Source of the DNA: Cryptomeria japonica
Lineage: Eukaryota; Streptophyta; Pinopsida; Cupressales; Cupressaceae
Length of the DNA: 64,000 nt
Direction: 5' to 3'
NCBI RefSeq assembly: GCF_030272615.1
Contig: NC_081409.1
Location: forward strand, 208,489,190-208,553,189
Shown: piece by piece, positions 1 to 11,660 of the stretch
How positions within the stretch are numbered: the stretch's first letter is position 1
How the letters are laid out: each line of letters opens with the position of its first letter
Notes under the pieces: generated by a model
Database searches by the model: none
Told to the model about the DNA's origin: nothing
Seen by the model: the letters and a program-made list of their open reading frames with translations, nothing else
Program-made: the position numbers and the translations under genes

Positions 1-272
1 TGTTTATTCACCCTCTGGGAATAGCTATGGTGAACATCATGCTAAGATGACGACATCACATTTCAATGATGAGCACTTGTGTTTATTTGATTTCTATTCA
101 CGGGAGTAGCCATGATGGACCCACCCTCTGGGAGTAGCCATGGTGGTTGTGTTCATTTGTACTTCCATTCATGATTGTAGCCATGATGTCATCCACCCTC
201 TAGGAGTAGCCATGGTGGATGTCACTATGTGACTCTGATATCGAGAAGGATTCCTCCCTAGCTAAGAGGGAG
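1..272 (+). repeat. Copia 3' untranslated region with hairpin modules
   Basis: This is the tail of a Copia element whose body lies left of the window. It holds three recognisable modules at about 8-34, 121-146 and 191-220, each reading CCACC, then CTCTGGGAGTAGCCAT, then GGTGG, so each can fold into a short stem. It ends in a purine-rich tract (TAAGAGGGAG, 263-272) directly before the LTR, as expected for a polypurine tract. No coding sequence was seen. Confidence 0.7.
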
Positions 273-1073
273 TGTTAATGTAGTAGCTATGGTCGAATTC
301 TTTAGGACAACATAGCAGATGGTAAATGTGTGAATGGCCTATTGGCCTTACACATTTACAAAGTTCGATATGATTCTAATACTTATCGATTTCATAATGT
401 ATATGTGTATTTATCTAACCCGCCACCTTTGAACATGACGTGTTCATTATGACATAACTAACCCTTAACAAATACACGTGTTGATTAGAATATAAATTGC
501 TCCTTATGAAGAGGTGTGTTGATCAATATAAAAGCCGACTTGATGAAGGAGACGTGTTGGTTGGTGACACCTATGCATAGGTATAAAATTCGATCTTATC
601 TTCCCTCATAATCAATCAAATCAACACAATCATCATCTCCAACAGTTCGTATCATCTACAGAAAACAGATCATGTCTTCTTCATTGCAGTTCGAGGTTGT
701 TCTGAGGCAAATCGTATTCATTCCATACTTCATATTGATCATGACTAGTGTAATAATCTCCATCTGCAGATTGACCCCATATTACAGCAGTGTATCCTCA
801 TCTTCAAGGCAAATCATCTAACATAAAAGGTGGATTTATCAGCATAGACTGATATACAGTAGTTCGGATTTATTACTGCTATCTAGGGTGAATTTGTATC
901 ATCCCTTAGCTTCAAGTGTGAAACAATTTCTTGTAAAGACTCTCGTTTTATCAAAAGAGTAAATATCTCTTTGTTGCTGGGTTTTTTGCCTTCAAGAGGA
1001 AGGTTTTCCCAGGGTAATCTCTGTGCAATTGTGTGAATTGTTGTTTATCTAATCTGATCACCAAAATGTAACA
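273..1073 (+). mobile_element. Copia 3' LTR (801 bp)
   Basis: The repeat begins TGTTA just after a polypurine-like tract and ends TAACA, giving perfect 5-bp inverted ends. A TATA box (TATAAAA, 582-588) lies 48 bp after a GCCGAC core (534-539). The last part (about 950-1073) resembles the R/U5 end of the other Copia LTRs in this window, including the phrase about aggtttt-cccagggtaat and 'ctgatcacc'. Only one LTR of this element is inside the window, so the target duplication cannot be checked. Confidence 0.8.
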
Positions 1074-1205
1074 AAACCATGTAGCTGTATTCAAGCTCCT
1101 GGTCAAATAAAATCTGATCAGCATACCAAGCTTAGTTTAGAACCATATGGTGTTTGAAATGCATGGAAAAGTTTAAAATTGGTCGAGGTTAAAAGATAGG
1201 CAACA
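1074..1205. repeat. Repeat pair, copy 1
   Basis: About 130 bp here resembles 8190-8340 in the same orientation. Shared words include catatggtgttt, gcatggaaaagttta and ggttaaaa. The copies are about 80-85% alike by eye. No coding potential was seen in either. The stretch 1206-1595 that follows holds nothing I can identify. Confidence 0.6.
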
Positions 1206-1595
1206 ACTGGCTCTAATTGGGGATGAGGACTGCACAAGATGAAGCAAGGAGTTCAAAATCTCAACTAAAGACAAGTGCATTACATCCATTGGGCTACAGA
1301 ATCAAAAAGTTTAGCAAGGGCTAGATTACATGGCTTGACAGAGAGCATAGCAAAAGGAAAAACAAAAAACAAAAAACCAAGCACAACAAAATTTTCCTAA
1401 TTATGTACACGGTAGGAAGACCCTACCTCAAAGGATGCCCAAAGACACTTAAGTGAATCCATTTACAGATTGAGAGAAGTAGGTTCCTTAGCGGAAAAGG
1501 AGTGCACACTCATGAAGCATCTGCAAACTCAAGAATAGTATGCAAACCCAAAGGGGACTCGCTGTGTAGAAAAAGCCTGTGTAGAACCTCATGAC

Positions 1596-3480
1596 CTAAA
1601 TAACACTTTTCATCATACACTTCTGTAATTGACTAATTTCCCATATATAGTCTTGCATGTCAACGGCCATACCTTCATATATTGCTTTGGACAGATTAGT
1701 ACCTTGGATAAATTCCTCAGTGATTAGAGTAGGGGATGAATGTATCTGATACAAACCATGATCTGAACCAACCCTGACTGAAGAAAGTTGCTGATTACCA
1801 TCATTATCCTTGATTTCAACAAATACAAATTCATTATCAACTGACCAATTCGCAGTGCATTTTGCAGCAACCAACTCACTTATCTTGTCATTTTTAATTA
1901 ATAATAACTCTATATTTTCACTCTTACTGGGTTAAGAGTTATCATCCATAATTTTCAAAGAAGGTAAAACAATTCCTTATTTACATAGGGAATCATCATC
2001 TGAAGCTTCTAAACACCAACTAGGAACACGAGCGACATGGGAATGGTTATCTTCTATTTGCTTATAGCAGCCTATATCATCTGATTTAATGTTCAATTGA
2101 TCTTCCTTCCTTTGCTCGTCACTTTCTCCCTCAGATTTGTTGTAATTTTCCATATTTTCAGACCCATCTTGTTCTGTGTCATTATGAGAAAAAGGTAAAA
2201 TCAGATCATCTGATTTAAAATCATGCAGTTCAAAAAGAGGATTATCCCTAACCTGGAAAGCTTCACAAGAACTCATTGGCAGGTACATTGCATTAAATAT
2301 ACTCAACTCATCTGCATGCTCTTTATTTTCAATTTTTTCAGATTGCTGTTGTTGCTGCAATGCTCTTAACTGGTTCATCAACAACCTCAAAGGTGAATGC
2401 TTCTAACTCTGGGCATGACAAGAATACGTTATCATTTTCATCTTCTTTTTGGTTAATCGCATCATCCAAAAATTGTCCAACAATCTTACTCGCTAAAGTA
2501 GAACGTGTTAATAGATTTTCTGGTGGTATGTGAGAGTCATAATCCTCTTCATCACTTGATTGTCAAAATCATCCAAATTTTCCTCATAATTAATATTAAA
2601 TATTTCAGGCACATGGGATCTTACTTCTAGGTCGCTTGCTTTATGATCTTGAAAATGTTCTTGAACAAAAACTGTAAGATTAGAACATTCAGCTGTGGAA
2701 GGTAAAAGATCCACCCTTTTTGATTGCTCTGTGTAGCCATTCATAGACTCTTCGTTTAAAATTTTTGTAATTTGATTTTGGTCACACCATCCAAATAATA
2801 ACAAATCATCTTCTATTTTAATGGCTTCTTGCTTTGCAACTTCAAGGTCACATACCTTATTTCGCTTCAAATGGAATTGGATTTTTGGATGTAGTGCTAC
2901 AACAAAAATGGACAGCAGGTGTGATTGACTGGGCTGATTGGCATGCGAAATTCGCCTCAATGATTGGTTGAACTGATCAAAAAAATCCTCATGCATTCAT
3001 CTTCTCCTTTTTGAATTCTAAAAAAGTGACATAAAAGAGCACCCACATTGACTGTCGGTTTGAATCTTGCAAGAAACTTATCTCTCAATGTACCCCAATT
3101 GGTAACGCATCCATCTTCCAAATGTTGGAACCAAACTGCAACAGCTCTAATGAGGGATTCAACAAACAAACGAACAAATGCGCCTTCAGAAACTCCAAGA
3201 ATCCCACAAGCAGTAGTGAAGGCTTGAATGTGACTGTTTGGATCTTGTGTGTTTTCTCCAACCAACTTGGGAACATATTTTCTCAATCTTGCAGGCAAGA
3301 TTGTGTATTGAGGAAAAGTCAAAGGCCCAAAATGAGTTCCCCATGGCTGGGTTGCAATCGAGGGCATGATATAAAACTGGAATTCGTCTACCAAAAAGAT
3401 TTTTGTGTAAGTTCCAAAATCCAAAGTAGCCAACCTCCATCCTCAAGGAGGTACCTTCAGATTTCAAAGTAAACAAACCA
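1596..3480 (-). pseudogene. Gypsy-type gag remnant
   Basis: This is a decayed Ty3/gypsy Gag in several frames. The clearest part (about 3380-2990) reads like the Retrotrans_gag domain: a PWGTHFGPLTFP start, RLRKYVPKLVGEN, then WFQHLEDG and WGTLRDKFLARFKP, the usual helical order. A frameshift near 3000 moves the reading into 2996-2508 (FFDQFNQSLRRI, LHPKIQFHLKR), the second half of the same domain. Two further open stretches (2390-1977 and 1874-1596) are acidic and unrecognised. They may be the C-terminal tail of Gag, and the Q-rich run LRALQQQQQSEK sits at their start. No zinc knuckle, protease or polymerase follows, so the element is a fragment. A primer-site-like sequence lies about 120 bp upstream at 3493-3510. 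Confidence 0.7.
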
Positions 3481-3492
3481 CCAGCACTTCGT

Positions 3493-3510
3493 TCTCCAAC
3501 AAAGTCGCCA
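3493..3510 (-). other. Putative primer-binding site, tRNA-Arg type
   Basis: On the minus strand this reads TGGCGACTTTGTTGGAGA. That matches the complement of the 3' end of plant tRNA-Arg (ending GAGTCG-CCA) at most positions. The gag remnant follows on the same strand, which is the right order for LTR, primer site, gag. Confidence 0.55.
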
Positions 3511-3519
3511 AAAATCTAT

Positions 3520-4290
3520 TAGTAAAAGATTTGTTTTTATGAAAATTAATTAAATTTGACTCTTTTGCACACCCAATAAAGACATCCCACCAACAATTGG
3601 AGAGATCGACATTGTATTGGTGATCTTCATTTGAGAGGGGCAGCTCCCTCGTATGATACAATTTTGATTTTGGGGGTATGCTTTTGACTAGAAAGCAGGA
3701 AAGGAAAATCTAACATCTTTCACATAACCATGAGACATATGCCATGGGAAATTAAGGATGAAGGGAACGAAGATGAACAACAAACATATCAGTCACCCCG
3801 TGCCCATGAATGATAATCAGGAGAATGAACAGCAAATGCTTTCAAATAAATGAGTGAATCAGAATTCATAGATTCCATAATAAACACATTCATAAAATAA
3901 TATAACAAAGATAACACCAAAGAACGATTACAGAATCACACAGGATAATCTGCAAACAAAAAAAATACAAGTAAACACACAGATCCAAAATATCTCCTTC
4001 ATTTTTCTGATGAAAAACAAGAGCTCACAGATTCATATGCCTTTGTACAAAAGGTTATGTTTGAAAGAAAATCCCCTATTGTCATCACCTTTCCAGAATT
4101 GAATTCCGTATTCTTTTTATCTCCCAACCTTTACAACAAATAAGGCCCCCAAGGAGGCCTCTCAATTTCTTGTAATTGTCTCTTTATGTTTTGGGAGTTT
4201 TATAAAATAAATTAAAAAATAATTCCTGTGGATATTATTTAACTCAAAAATGAGTTAAAAATATTATGACCTTAGACTTTGTAATACAAA
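3520..4290 (-). mobile_element. Probable 5' LTR and leader of the gypsy gag remnant
   Basis: The 770 bp upstream of the primer site and gag is AT-rich and without ORFs. Read on the minus strand it starts near TGTATTACAAAG (about 4290) and runs into the primer site, the position expected for a 5' LTR. I could not find a matching partner or a clean CA end, so the limits are approximate. Confidence 0.35.
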
Positions 4291-4394
4291 TATACATCCC
4301 AGATTAAAAATAATGAGCAAATGATTGCATAATGCAGCTATAGATACCTCTCTTCTTTTCATTCCACTCTCACCAAGGTGCCACAACATTCAGC

Positions 4395-4990
4395 TTTACT
4401 CAAACCTTACTTGGTTGTTTCCTTTTTCCGTGCATTCATGTGCAACTACATCTACCCCAACTTCTCTAGCAACATCCTTTACATGAATAGACATAATCTC
4501 TTACAATTTTTTCTTTTAGATCCTGAATGATAAGTTGGCTTGCATAACTAGCCATAGCCTTTTCTTCTAAGTCTTCAGTTTCACCAAGGCCCTAGCCAAT
4601 ATATGCAGTCAGACATAGTTTTCCCTCAACCAAGGGGCAATTATTGATGTGTCAAGTCCACCACCATAAGCCAAAACCACTTTATTTAAATTTTCACGGA
4701 TTCCTCTATTTCTTCCTTTGGTGTTTTTGTCCTTCCTTCAGTAACTGATACCACTTTAGTCACTGGAATTTGGGAGACTTGGCTTGAACATTTTGCATTG
4801 AGAGTAATATCTTCTCCAGCCAATTTTCTTGATATGTTGAAATCAATGACCCTCACAAGGATCAAATCTTTCTACCGACTTCAACTATTGTCAGTCATCA
4901 AAGCCACCAAGAGCATACAAAGCTCCACCTAAAGTTGTTGCTGCTAAAGCAAATCGGTTTTGAAGCATGGTTCCATAGGGTATCCAACTG
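4395..4990 (-). pseudogene. Chimeric pseudogene: kelch-repeat fragment joined to argininosuccinate synthase
   Basis: Two unrelated host proteins are readable in succession. From about 4990 to 4800 the minus strand gives a kelch repeat: MLQNRFALAATTLGGALYAL, GGFDD, two stops, then LKSVERFDPCEGH. From about 4760 to 4395 it gives the N-terminal part of argininosuccinate synthase. This includes the ATP-binding loop [20 protein letters not shown] (family form SGGLDTS; here the first Ser is Gly), then a DLEEKAMASYASQL segment and VDVVAHECTEKGNNQVRFE (family form AHGCTGKGNDQVRFE). Stops and frameshifts run through both, and a segment of the synthase between about residues VRDY and KDVARE is missing. 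No introns are seen in the synthase part, which suggests a processed copy. It cannot encode a working enzyme. Confidence 0.85.
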
Positions 4991-5042
4991 CCAAGAAGGG
5001 TATAAAACATGTCCACATTAGAAAAATATTCTACCCCATTTC

Positions 5043-5327
5043 TGTTAAAATAATATTAATATCTTCTATAATGGTCATCTTCTATTTTTAGCAGTCATCT
5101 TAGTTGTCGACTTATTTAGCTATTTAGCTTTTTAGTCGACTTATTTAGCTTTTTATTATTTAGCCTTTTAAGCTATATTTAGCTTTTTAATCTTTTTAGC
5201 TTATTTGATTTCACTTTAACAACTAGTTCTATTTATAGAACATCGTCTTGTAACCTCTATATATACGTGTGTATATTGTTCAATGTAATTATCCGATTAT
5301 TGAATCATTCATTCAATTTATTTTTCA
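5043..5327 (+). mobile_element. Copia 5' LTR (285 bp)
   Basis: The segment starts TGTTAAAATAATATT and ends ATTTTTCA immediately before a Copia primer site. It resembles the short LTRs at 18362 and 37803 in its first 40 bp and in having a gag of the same kind downstream. No 3' LTR partner was found, so the start is inferred. Confidence 0.6.
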
Positions 5328-5340
5328 TGGTATCAGAGCA
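5328..5340 (+). other. Primer-binding site, initiator tRNA-Met type
   Basis: TGGTATCAGAGCA directly follows the LTR end. This is the standard Copia primer site complementary to plant initiator tRNA-Met. Confidence 0.8.
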
Positions 5341-6161
5341 TGGAAATTAAAAATTTCAAAAGTTTTTGTTATTAAATTTTTCGAAGTTTTTATTGAAGAG
5401 ATTTTTTATTTTTATTTTTATTTTTTTAAAATTTAAAAAAGAATGGGTTCTTTTTTTCTTCCTGGGCAGATTTTTGTTTTTTGGCAGGTTGAAAATTTTC
5501 CTAGGGTTTCTGCAATTTTCAACTAAGGTTTTGACCCTTCAATTCAAGTCGAAATTTTATTTTGGCTGAAGATTCTTGGTGGGTTTTTCAAGACCTCAAC
5601 TGGGACGTCGACACATTTTTTGGGTGCATCGTTTTCTGAGCCTCGATTTTTGAGCCGTCGGATCTGCATTCTGATTTCAGATTCTTGGTGGGTTTTTCGA
5701 GAGCTTTTCTGGATTGGTCTCATATTTTTCTGGGTGCCTCGTTTTTCGTGCCTCAAATTTTGTGAGAGTGAATTTGCCTTGGACTTTAAAAACAGTTCGC
5801 GATTTCTACTAATTCTGTGGATATCGGGAATTTTGGTGTCTTCTGGGCATCATTTAGAAAAAAAAAAATTGTCTGTATTTTTCTATTTTTTTTACAAAAA
5901 AAATCAGAGGTATTTTTTTATTTTCTGCAAATTATTATTTTTTTCTGATTATTTTCAGAAAAAATTTCAGGTTTTATGTTTGCAAAAAATTTTAATTTCT
6001 GGGTTTCTTCCAAACCTCGAAATTTGCGCCTTGGAATTTGTGCCAGAATTCTCCAGGGTTTCAATGTTTTCAACAACTGCTTCTATTCTGATTTTTTTTA
6101 AATCAAATTCTTTTGTCTCTTGCTTTCACTCGATTGACCTCGTTCAACCTCGATTTCTGTG
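5341..6161 (+). other. Copia untranslated leader
   Basis: This 820-bp T-rich stretch between primer site and gag start contains long runs of T and A. It has open frames (for example 5620-6162) whose Phe/Ser/Leu-rich products look like chance readings. I see no gene in it. Confidence 0.6.
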
Positions 6162-7025
6162 ATGGCATCTTTGACCAACATCATGTTGGAACACAGTCAG
6201 AAGTTCAATGGCCTCAACTACAACACTTGAAAACAACGCATGTTATCAATATTTGAATTACGTTGCCTTGATCAGATTGTTCTTGGCAAGGTTCCTCGTC
6301 CTACAGCAGCAGGTGAAGATCAAGACAAACATGATACGAAGAATCAAGAGGCTGTCATGCTTATCAAACTCTCAGTCATAGATGATCAACTCCCTCAGGT
6401 GCCTTCAGGTAAAACAGCTAAAGAGATCTGGGATCTTTTGAAGGATCTTCATGAAACGTCCGACAAGAGCCAAGCTTTCTTTCTGAAGAATATGTTGTTT
6501 TCTATCATGATGGATGAGAAGTCTTGTATCCAAGCACATCTCACGAAGATCAAGGAGATCTGTGACCAGTTGGAAGCTATAGGCCGAACCATGGTGGAAG
6601 AGAGTGATCACGCTGAAAAGCCTTCCCAGATAGTACGAGCATTTCATTGATACTCTCAATATCTCATCTACTAGTGTTGATCTGAAGTTTCCTGATCTCT
6701 GCAACAAGCTTCTACAACAGGATCGATGGAAGCAGCAGTTTGGAAGCAACGCTAGTTCGTCCATTGAACAGGCCTTCACAGCTACAATTTTGGATAAGAA
6801 CAAGGGTAAAGGTCAATCCTTCCAACAGAAGGGGCAAGGTCAATATCCATAGTCTTCGAAAAGAAAAGTGTACAGTGTAACTACTGTCACCAATTTGGCC
6901 ATATGAAGAAAGATTGCAGGAAATTGTTGGCATCTATGCAATCTAGGCTGGGAGGGTCTCAAGAACAGGAGCAAGCTCATGTTGCTGAGCATTTTGGAGA
7001 GGAGTCGGCCTTTTGTGCTTTGTGA
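6162..7025 (+). pseudogene. Copia gag remnant
   Basis: The ATG at 6162 opens MASLTNIMLEHSQKFNG, the usual Copia Gag start. The conserved Trp codon of the NYxTWK motif is replaced by TGA at 6228-6230. Reading continues to 6650 with the UBN2 gag domain (KEIWDLLKDLHETSDKSQ, FSIMMDEKSCIQAHLTKIKE). A frameshift near 6600 follows, then a zinc-knuckle-like CNYCHQFGHMKKDCRK around 6873-6925. The product would package the element RNA. Nothing of protease, integrase or RT follows. It is most like the gag of the minus-strand element at 36958-36150. Confidence 0.8.
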
Positions 7026-8189
7026 TAAGCAAATTTCTTGTTTGGTTAGTTTTCACATTTTTTTTCCTCATTCGCAAGGTTTCGAATTTTTTCCTTAAAA
7101 ATTATTATCTGTCATCCGCAAAGCTTGCATGGGATTTCTAGGTTTTCATAATTTTTTCTTCAAAAATTGTTTGCTAGTTTTTACAATTTTTTCCTCAAAA
7201 ATAATCTGTAATACGTGAAGCTCGCGTGGGATTTGTGATTCGCAAAGTTCTCTGGTTTTGATCGATTTTTCTCCTCAAAAGTTGTGCTTTGTTGCAGTCA
7301 GTTTTGGGTCGCATTGTCAGGGCGAACATCTGCAACCGTGGTATCTTGCAGTATGTTTAGGAGTTGCTGGAGCAAACAGTGCTCAGTATTCTTCTGCAAA
7401 AGGGTTTGCTGATTTTTTCCTCAAAATCATGGTTTCAGGTTTCAGTGTTTCAGTGCGGTAGATGGATAGTTATGCAATGCCCATCAGTCTCTGACAAGGT
7501 TTTGGGGCCGACATAGGTTTTTAAACCTACTTAAACACTCGACATTGATATGGACTGCAAAACAAATCATTTGCGCATGAGAAACTTTGCATTGGAGATG
7601 AATTTTATCTTTTTGCGCCAATCACACAATCTTTTATGAAGAAAACTTCGGAACATCTATTGGGGCTCTTCCTTTGCTTTAGCTTAAGGTTTAGTGTCAA
7701 GAAAACCCAGGGTTGTGTTGACTCTGTCAGCACCTGACAACGTTGTCACAACCTTGTCAGGTTCCAAGGAATTTTTCTAACTCCGTCAAATTTCAAAATT
7801 CTTTCAGCTTTTTGGATGCAACATGATTTTTAAAGAAGTGATAACTTTCCAAGTTTAACATTTGAAATTGGTAAATCACAAGCCCAGTCAAAAAATGTAA
7901 AATCTCATAACTTTTGACTGGGGGCTCATCTTTGCATTAAATTTTGACCACGTGATGTATAGCAATCCTAGAGCAAACCCAGCATTTGTTTTTGTCCCAG
8001 ACATTAAAAATCCAAATTTTGGCATTTTTCATAACCTGCCTCATGAAAAATAAAAAATTTAAAATATCCCAATTGGCAAGGAATTTTGACCTGAGAATTG
8101 ATGACATGGCTTGAAGTATCACCAAAAACAACTTTACAAAAAGATTCCCTTTTAACTCTTATGAATTTTCAAATTTAATTGTTTTTGTA
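7026..8189. other. No gene seen; leader-like repetitive AT-rich DNA
   Basis: The stretch carries imperfect repeats of ttttttcctcaaaaat with intervening words such as cgcgtgggatttgtg. These resemble the leader of the minus-strand Copia element near 37600. It may be a fragment of another Copia leader. The open frames here are not convincing. Confidence 0.4.
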
Positions 8190-8340
8190 AACCAGAGTTA
8201 AACTGTGTAACTGTATTCAAGGCTCAAGCTCTTGGCCAAATGAAATCTGATTGGCATACCAGGCTCAGTTTAGTGCCATATGGTGTTTAAAATGCATGGA
8301 AAAGTTTATAATTGGTTGAGGTTAAAAATACAGGCAACTT
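8190..8340. repeat. Repeat pair, copy 2
   Basis: Direct-orientation match to 1074-1205, about 7.1 kb away. The remainder, 8341-9096, is non-coding. It probably belongs to the intron after exon 6 of the phosphopantothenate-cysteine ligase gene. Confidence 0.6.
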
Positions 8341-9096
8341 AGTACATCCCTTCAAGCAATGCAAACCATCAAGAATGTAATGGAATTTTATACATGTTGA
8401 GTGTGGTTTGCTTTTGGTAGCACCTATTATGGTGGAAATGAGCATTATTAGAAAATATCAAAATGATCAAGAATCAAGGAAAGGAAGACTAAAAGACAGT
8501 TGTATAAATAGTCTTCTTTTATTTTTATTTTTATTTTCATGTCAAGTGTAACTGTGAAAATCATCGGGACCAGACTATTCTAGGCATGAACAGGCCATAG
8601 TCCTGGACATGCTATTACACACACGTCCAACAATTGTGAGAAGACTTATTGTGATGCAGAGATTTGAACTTTGAGTGACTCTTTATGACTCTATTTACAT
8701 CACAATCCTTTGGAATAAATCTTCTTTCGTTGGAAACAAAAATTAAATTAATATTGTTTCAGGCAGAAGTTAGAACACTCTAGTTAGAGAGCTCAAATCC
8801 TTCAAGGTAAAGTTAGCAGAGCACATATGTCTGCAATAACTCTCTTCAGAAAAGGAGTGGACCATTTGCAAGTAGGTGCCAAAGAAGAAATGATAGCTCC
8901 CTAGCATTTTTATCGAATGATATTTATATTCAATTGAGTCAGAATTCTATGTGAAGATATGAAGATATAATGAATACAATTGTTTTTAGGAAATCATATT
9001 TCTTTATGTGCATTCATTACTCATGTAAGAAGAATTATAAACATGTAATGGACATGAAGAGCAACAATGATCCCTCTGTGTCCCTTGAATACTTAC

Positions 9097-9325
9097 TTGA
9101 AGATACTCAAAGAGTGTAGAAAACCTTAGTGCCAATAGACAGCCTTTCCCTACTGCCTGCACAGAAAACAAATCCAAATTTTCTTGAATGTACAGAATAA
9201 AATACAAAAAGTATAAATTAAACAAATTTCAATTCAAGGCAAAATTTGGGTTTTGATCCCAAAGGATCGTACAGATTTATAATCTTGAATCGCATGCTTC
9301 ACAGATTCAGCATATGATGAGGACA
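9097..9325 (-). CDS. Phosphopantothenate-cysteine ligase, exons 5 and 6
   Basis: Exon 5 (9325-9273, 53 nt) follows a TTCCAG acceptor. It completes the split Val codon left by exon 4 and reads VSSSYAESVKHAIQDYKS, the counterpart of the family segment VRPAYTSAVKTAI. It ends at a GTACGA donor. Exon 6 (9156-9097, 60 nt) follows the acceptor TTCTGTGCAG, stays in phase 0 and reads AVGKGCLLALRFSTLFEYLQ, matching the family FLLKLPYTTIFEYLQ block, then a GTAAGT donor. The phase match across a 29.5-kb gap and the correct order of family blocks make this a continuation of the exons at 38849-39668. Later exons (AMFYLAAAVSDFY block onward) were not found and should lie left of position 1. No frameshift or stop was seen in these exons. 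Confidence 0.85.
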
Positions 9326-9893
9326 CTGGAACACACAAACAATCAGTTAGAAACTCTAGCCATGTGAACTTGAACAAAAAAACAATCAATTAGAAACCCC
9401 AGCCATGTGAAATTTAACAAAAAAAACAGCAAACCATTCAGCTTGGCACTATCAAATAGCATCCAACTTCTAGCAGATAAAATATCTACTAACAGGATGT
9501 CACTTTACAAGTACATGAAGATATTAGTTGTAAGTTGCTCCTAATCATTTGCAAATAGAACCTTAAGGAATGATGATAATTACATCATCCACTATTGAAA
9601 AAGGCGAGAAGACAAAAAAGGAAATACCAAACTATGGGCATACGCATGCTACAAAGAGAATTAATCCAAAAACATTAAGTAGCTGATATTAAACAAATAC
9701 ACACTAAGATTGATCATAAACTGAAAATCTAAGAAAAATATTTGAGGAGATTTATGGGGTTCCAAAGGATTCCTGTACTGACTAGGCAAACATTATGTAG
9801 TAGAATGGAATGATGAACAAGCTGGCTTCATTTGAGGCCTTTTGAAACTTGGATTGTGAACTCTTTCCAAATCATATCTATTAAAGTAATTAA

Positions 9894-10062
9894 TGTTTAT
9901 TTAATGATCATTATATAATATTATTTAGTTAGTAACTTTCTATTTCTGCATTTCCATTCACGATTGTTTCATTTAGACATCGTTTTGTGATTCCTTTATA
10001 TGTAGTCTTCCGTCTCCATTTTTTAAATAATGAATTGCCATTTCATGGTATCACAACCAGTA
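9894..10062 (+). mobile_element. Possible small LTR plus primer-site remnant
   Basis: TGTTTATTTAATGATC at 9894 to TTTCA at 10045 is followed by TGGTATCACAACCAG, a degraded form of the Copia primer site. The layout resembles the short Copia LTR at 5043-5327. No partner LTR or coding region follows. The open frame 10030-10290 is hydrophobic and unrecognised. From 10291 to 11660 I see no gene. Confidence 0.35.
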
Positions 10063-11660
10063 AGGATTTTTTTTGCCATAAGCTGCAGTGAGAGTTTGTA
10101 TGTCACGATTGCAATATTGATATTTTGCATTACCATGGTTCTTAATTTATATAAATTGGAAGCAATAAGGAAATGTCAATGTGGTTGCATGATTGCATCC
10201 ATTATTGTTTGTTTTTTTGGCTTAGTAAACACTGGATGGTTATCTGCTGCCTTTAATCTAGTGTGCGGTACACTACAACCACATTCTTAAGATCTGTAAT
10301 CATGAGTTTTTGTGTCCAAATATACTCCATAATCATTACACCAGAACCTCACCACATCTCCACTGGAGTTAAAGGGCTGCCTTATTGTGATGGGGAGATA
10401 TAAACTTGCATCACATTTTTACAAGAACCCCTTGGACTTTGTTACAGCTCCATCATTGTAACCCTTGGGTTTTGACCTCATGACCATGCTTGGAATTAAA
10501 CCTGACTTTGCCAATCCACTTACACCTATAGAATGTTATGTCCATAATTGTATTATTTATATTATATAACATCATTCTGATTCTTTTAGTGAAGTAAGTT
10601 TATGTGTTGAACTCAAAGAACTGTTACAATCATCCACTCATACTACTGTCTCAATTATGATGCTGGCTAAATCTAAATACCATATCCTATTTGTATCTGT
10701 GCTTTGTGCTGAGCATTTTTTGGATAAAATTTGTCATTGCCATTCTTTTGTCTTACAATTGAAATTGGAGTATGATTTTCCTGCATAACATAGTATCTCT
10801 TCATTTTACAACTTTTTTGACCAGTTAAGACAATTTCAATATCATAGGAGAGGCAGAACCTGTAGTACTGCCACTTTAATTTTCCCAAGAAAAACTAATG
10901 ATATGGTGGCAGACTACTCATAAAGATTTGCAAGGAAGCAAACTGTTCTTAACCAAATTTGACATCAATGCTTCAGTGTTGAAATGAATGCACAAGGGCT
11001 TGATGTGCATAGTTTTGCATTGTTAGAGTGGCATTCTAACATTTTCCCTGAGCAAGGGGCTCTGCTGCCATAGCCAAAGTTGTTTGAAATCTTTATTTAT
11101 GATGATAAATAAAGCTTGCTGCTAAGCTACTCAAATGGCAATGAATTTAGAGGTAGATCCACCATGTCTACAGGGATTGTCATATTAATGCTTCTGATAT
11201 ATCCTTGAACATCAAACTCATTGGCTGGGAATTAATTCTAATCGCTGTCAAGAATATTTTTGGAGAACCTTTACCTTGAGTTTCTAGGAGAGAGCCCTTG
11301 TTCAACACACACAACAATAGGGGAAGTATTCTAGACCAAATTGGGACGGTTTTTAAGGTGATTTGAATAAGAATTTTCTGGAATTTCAGATTGCATCAGG
11401 TTAGTTCATTTTTTTTACTCTTTTACTTCAAACATATAAATTTGTAAATCACTTCTAGTTTTTAAGAATATTTAATTTACATATTCATTGGATGGAATTG
11501 ATTCAACTTACATAAATTTGTTTGTTGATTAAGATTTAGATGATTTACTGTAATTTGAATCAATTTTTTTCAGAATTTAAAATCTTTTCAATATTGAGTT
11601 TATGTTTTAGAGTTAAGAGATGTTATTTTTATCAAATTCGTTAAATCAATTACCATATTA

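Noticed and set aside
5620-6162. 180-residue ORF in the Copia leader
   Set aside because: Phe-rich translation of T-rich leader, ending where gag begins; no domain.
10030-10290. Hydrophobic 86-residue ORF as a membrane protein
   Set aside because: It starts inside a primer-site remnant, has no family look and is probably a chance frame in T-rich DNA.
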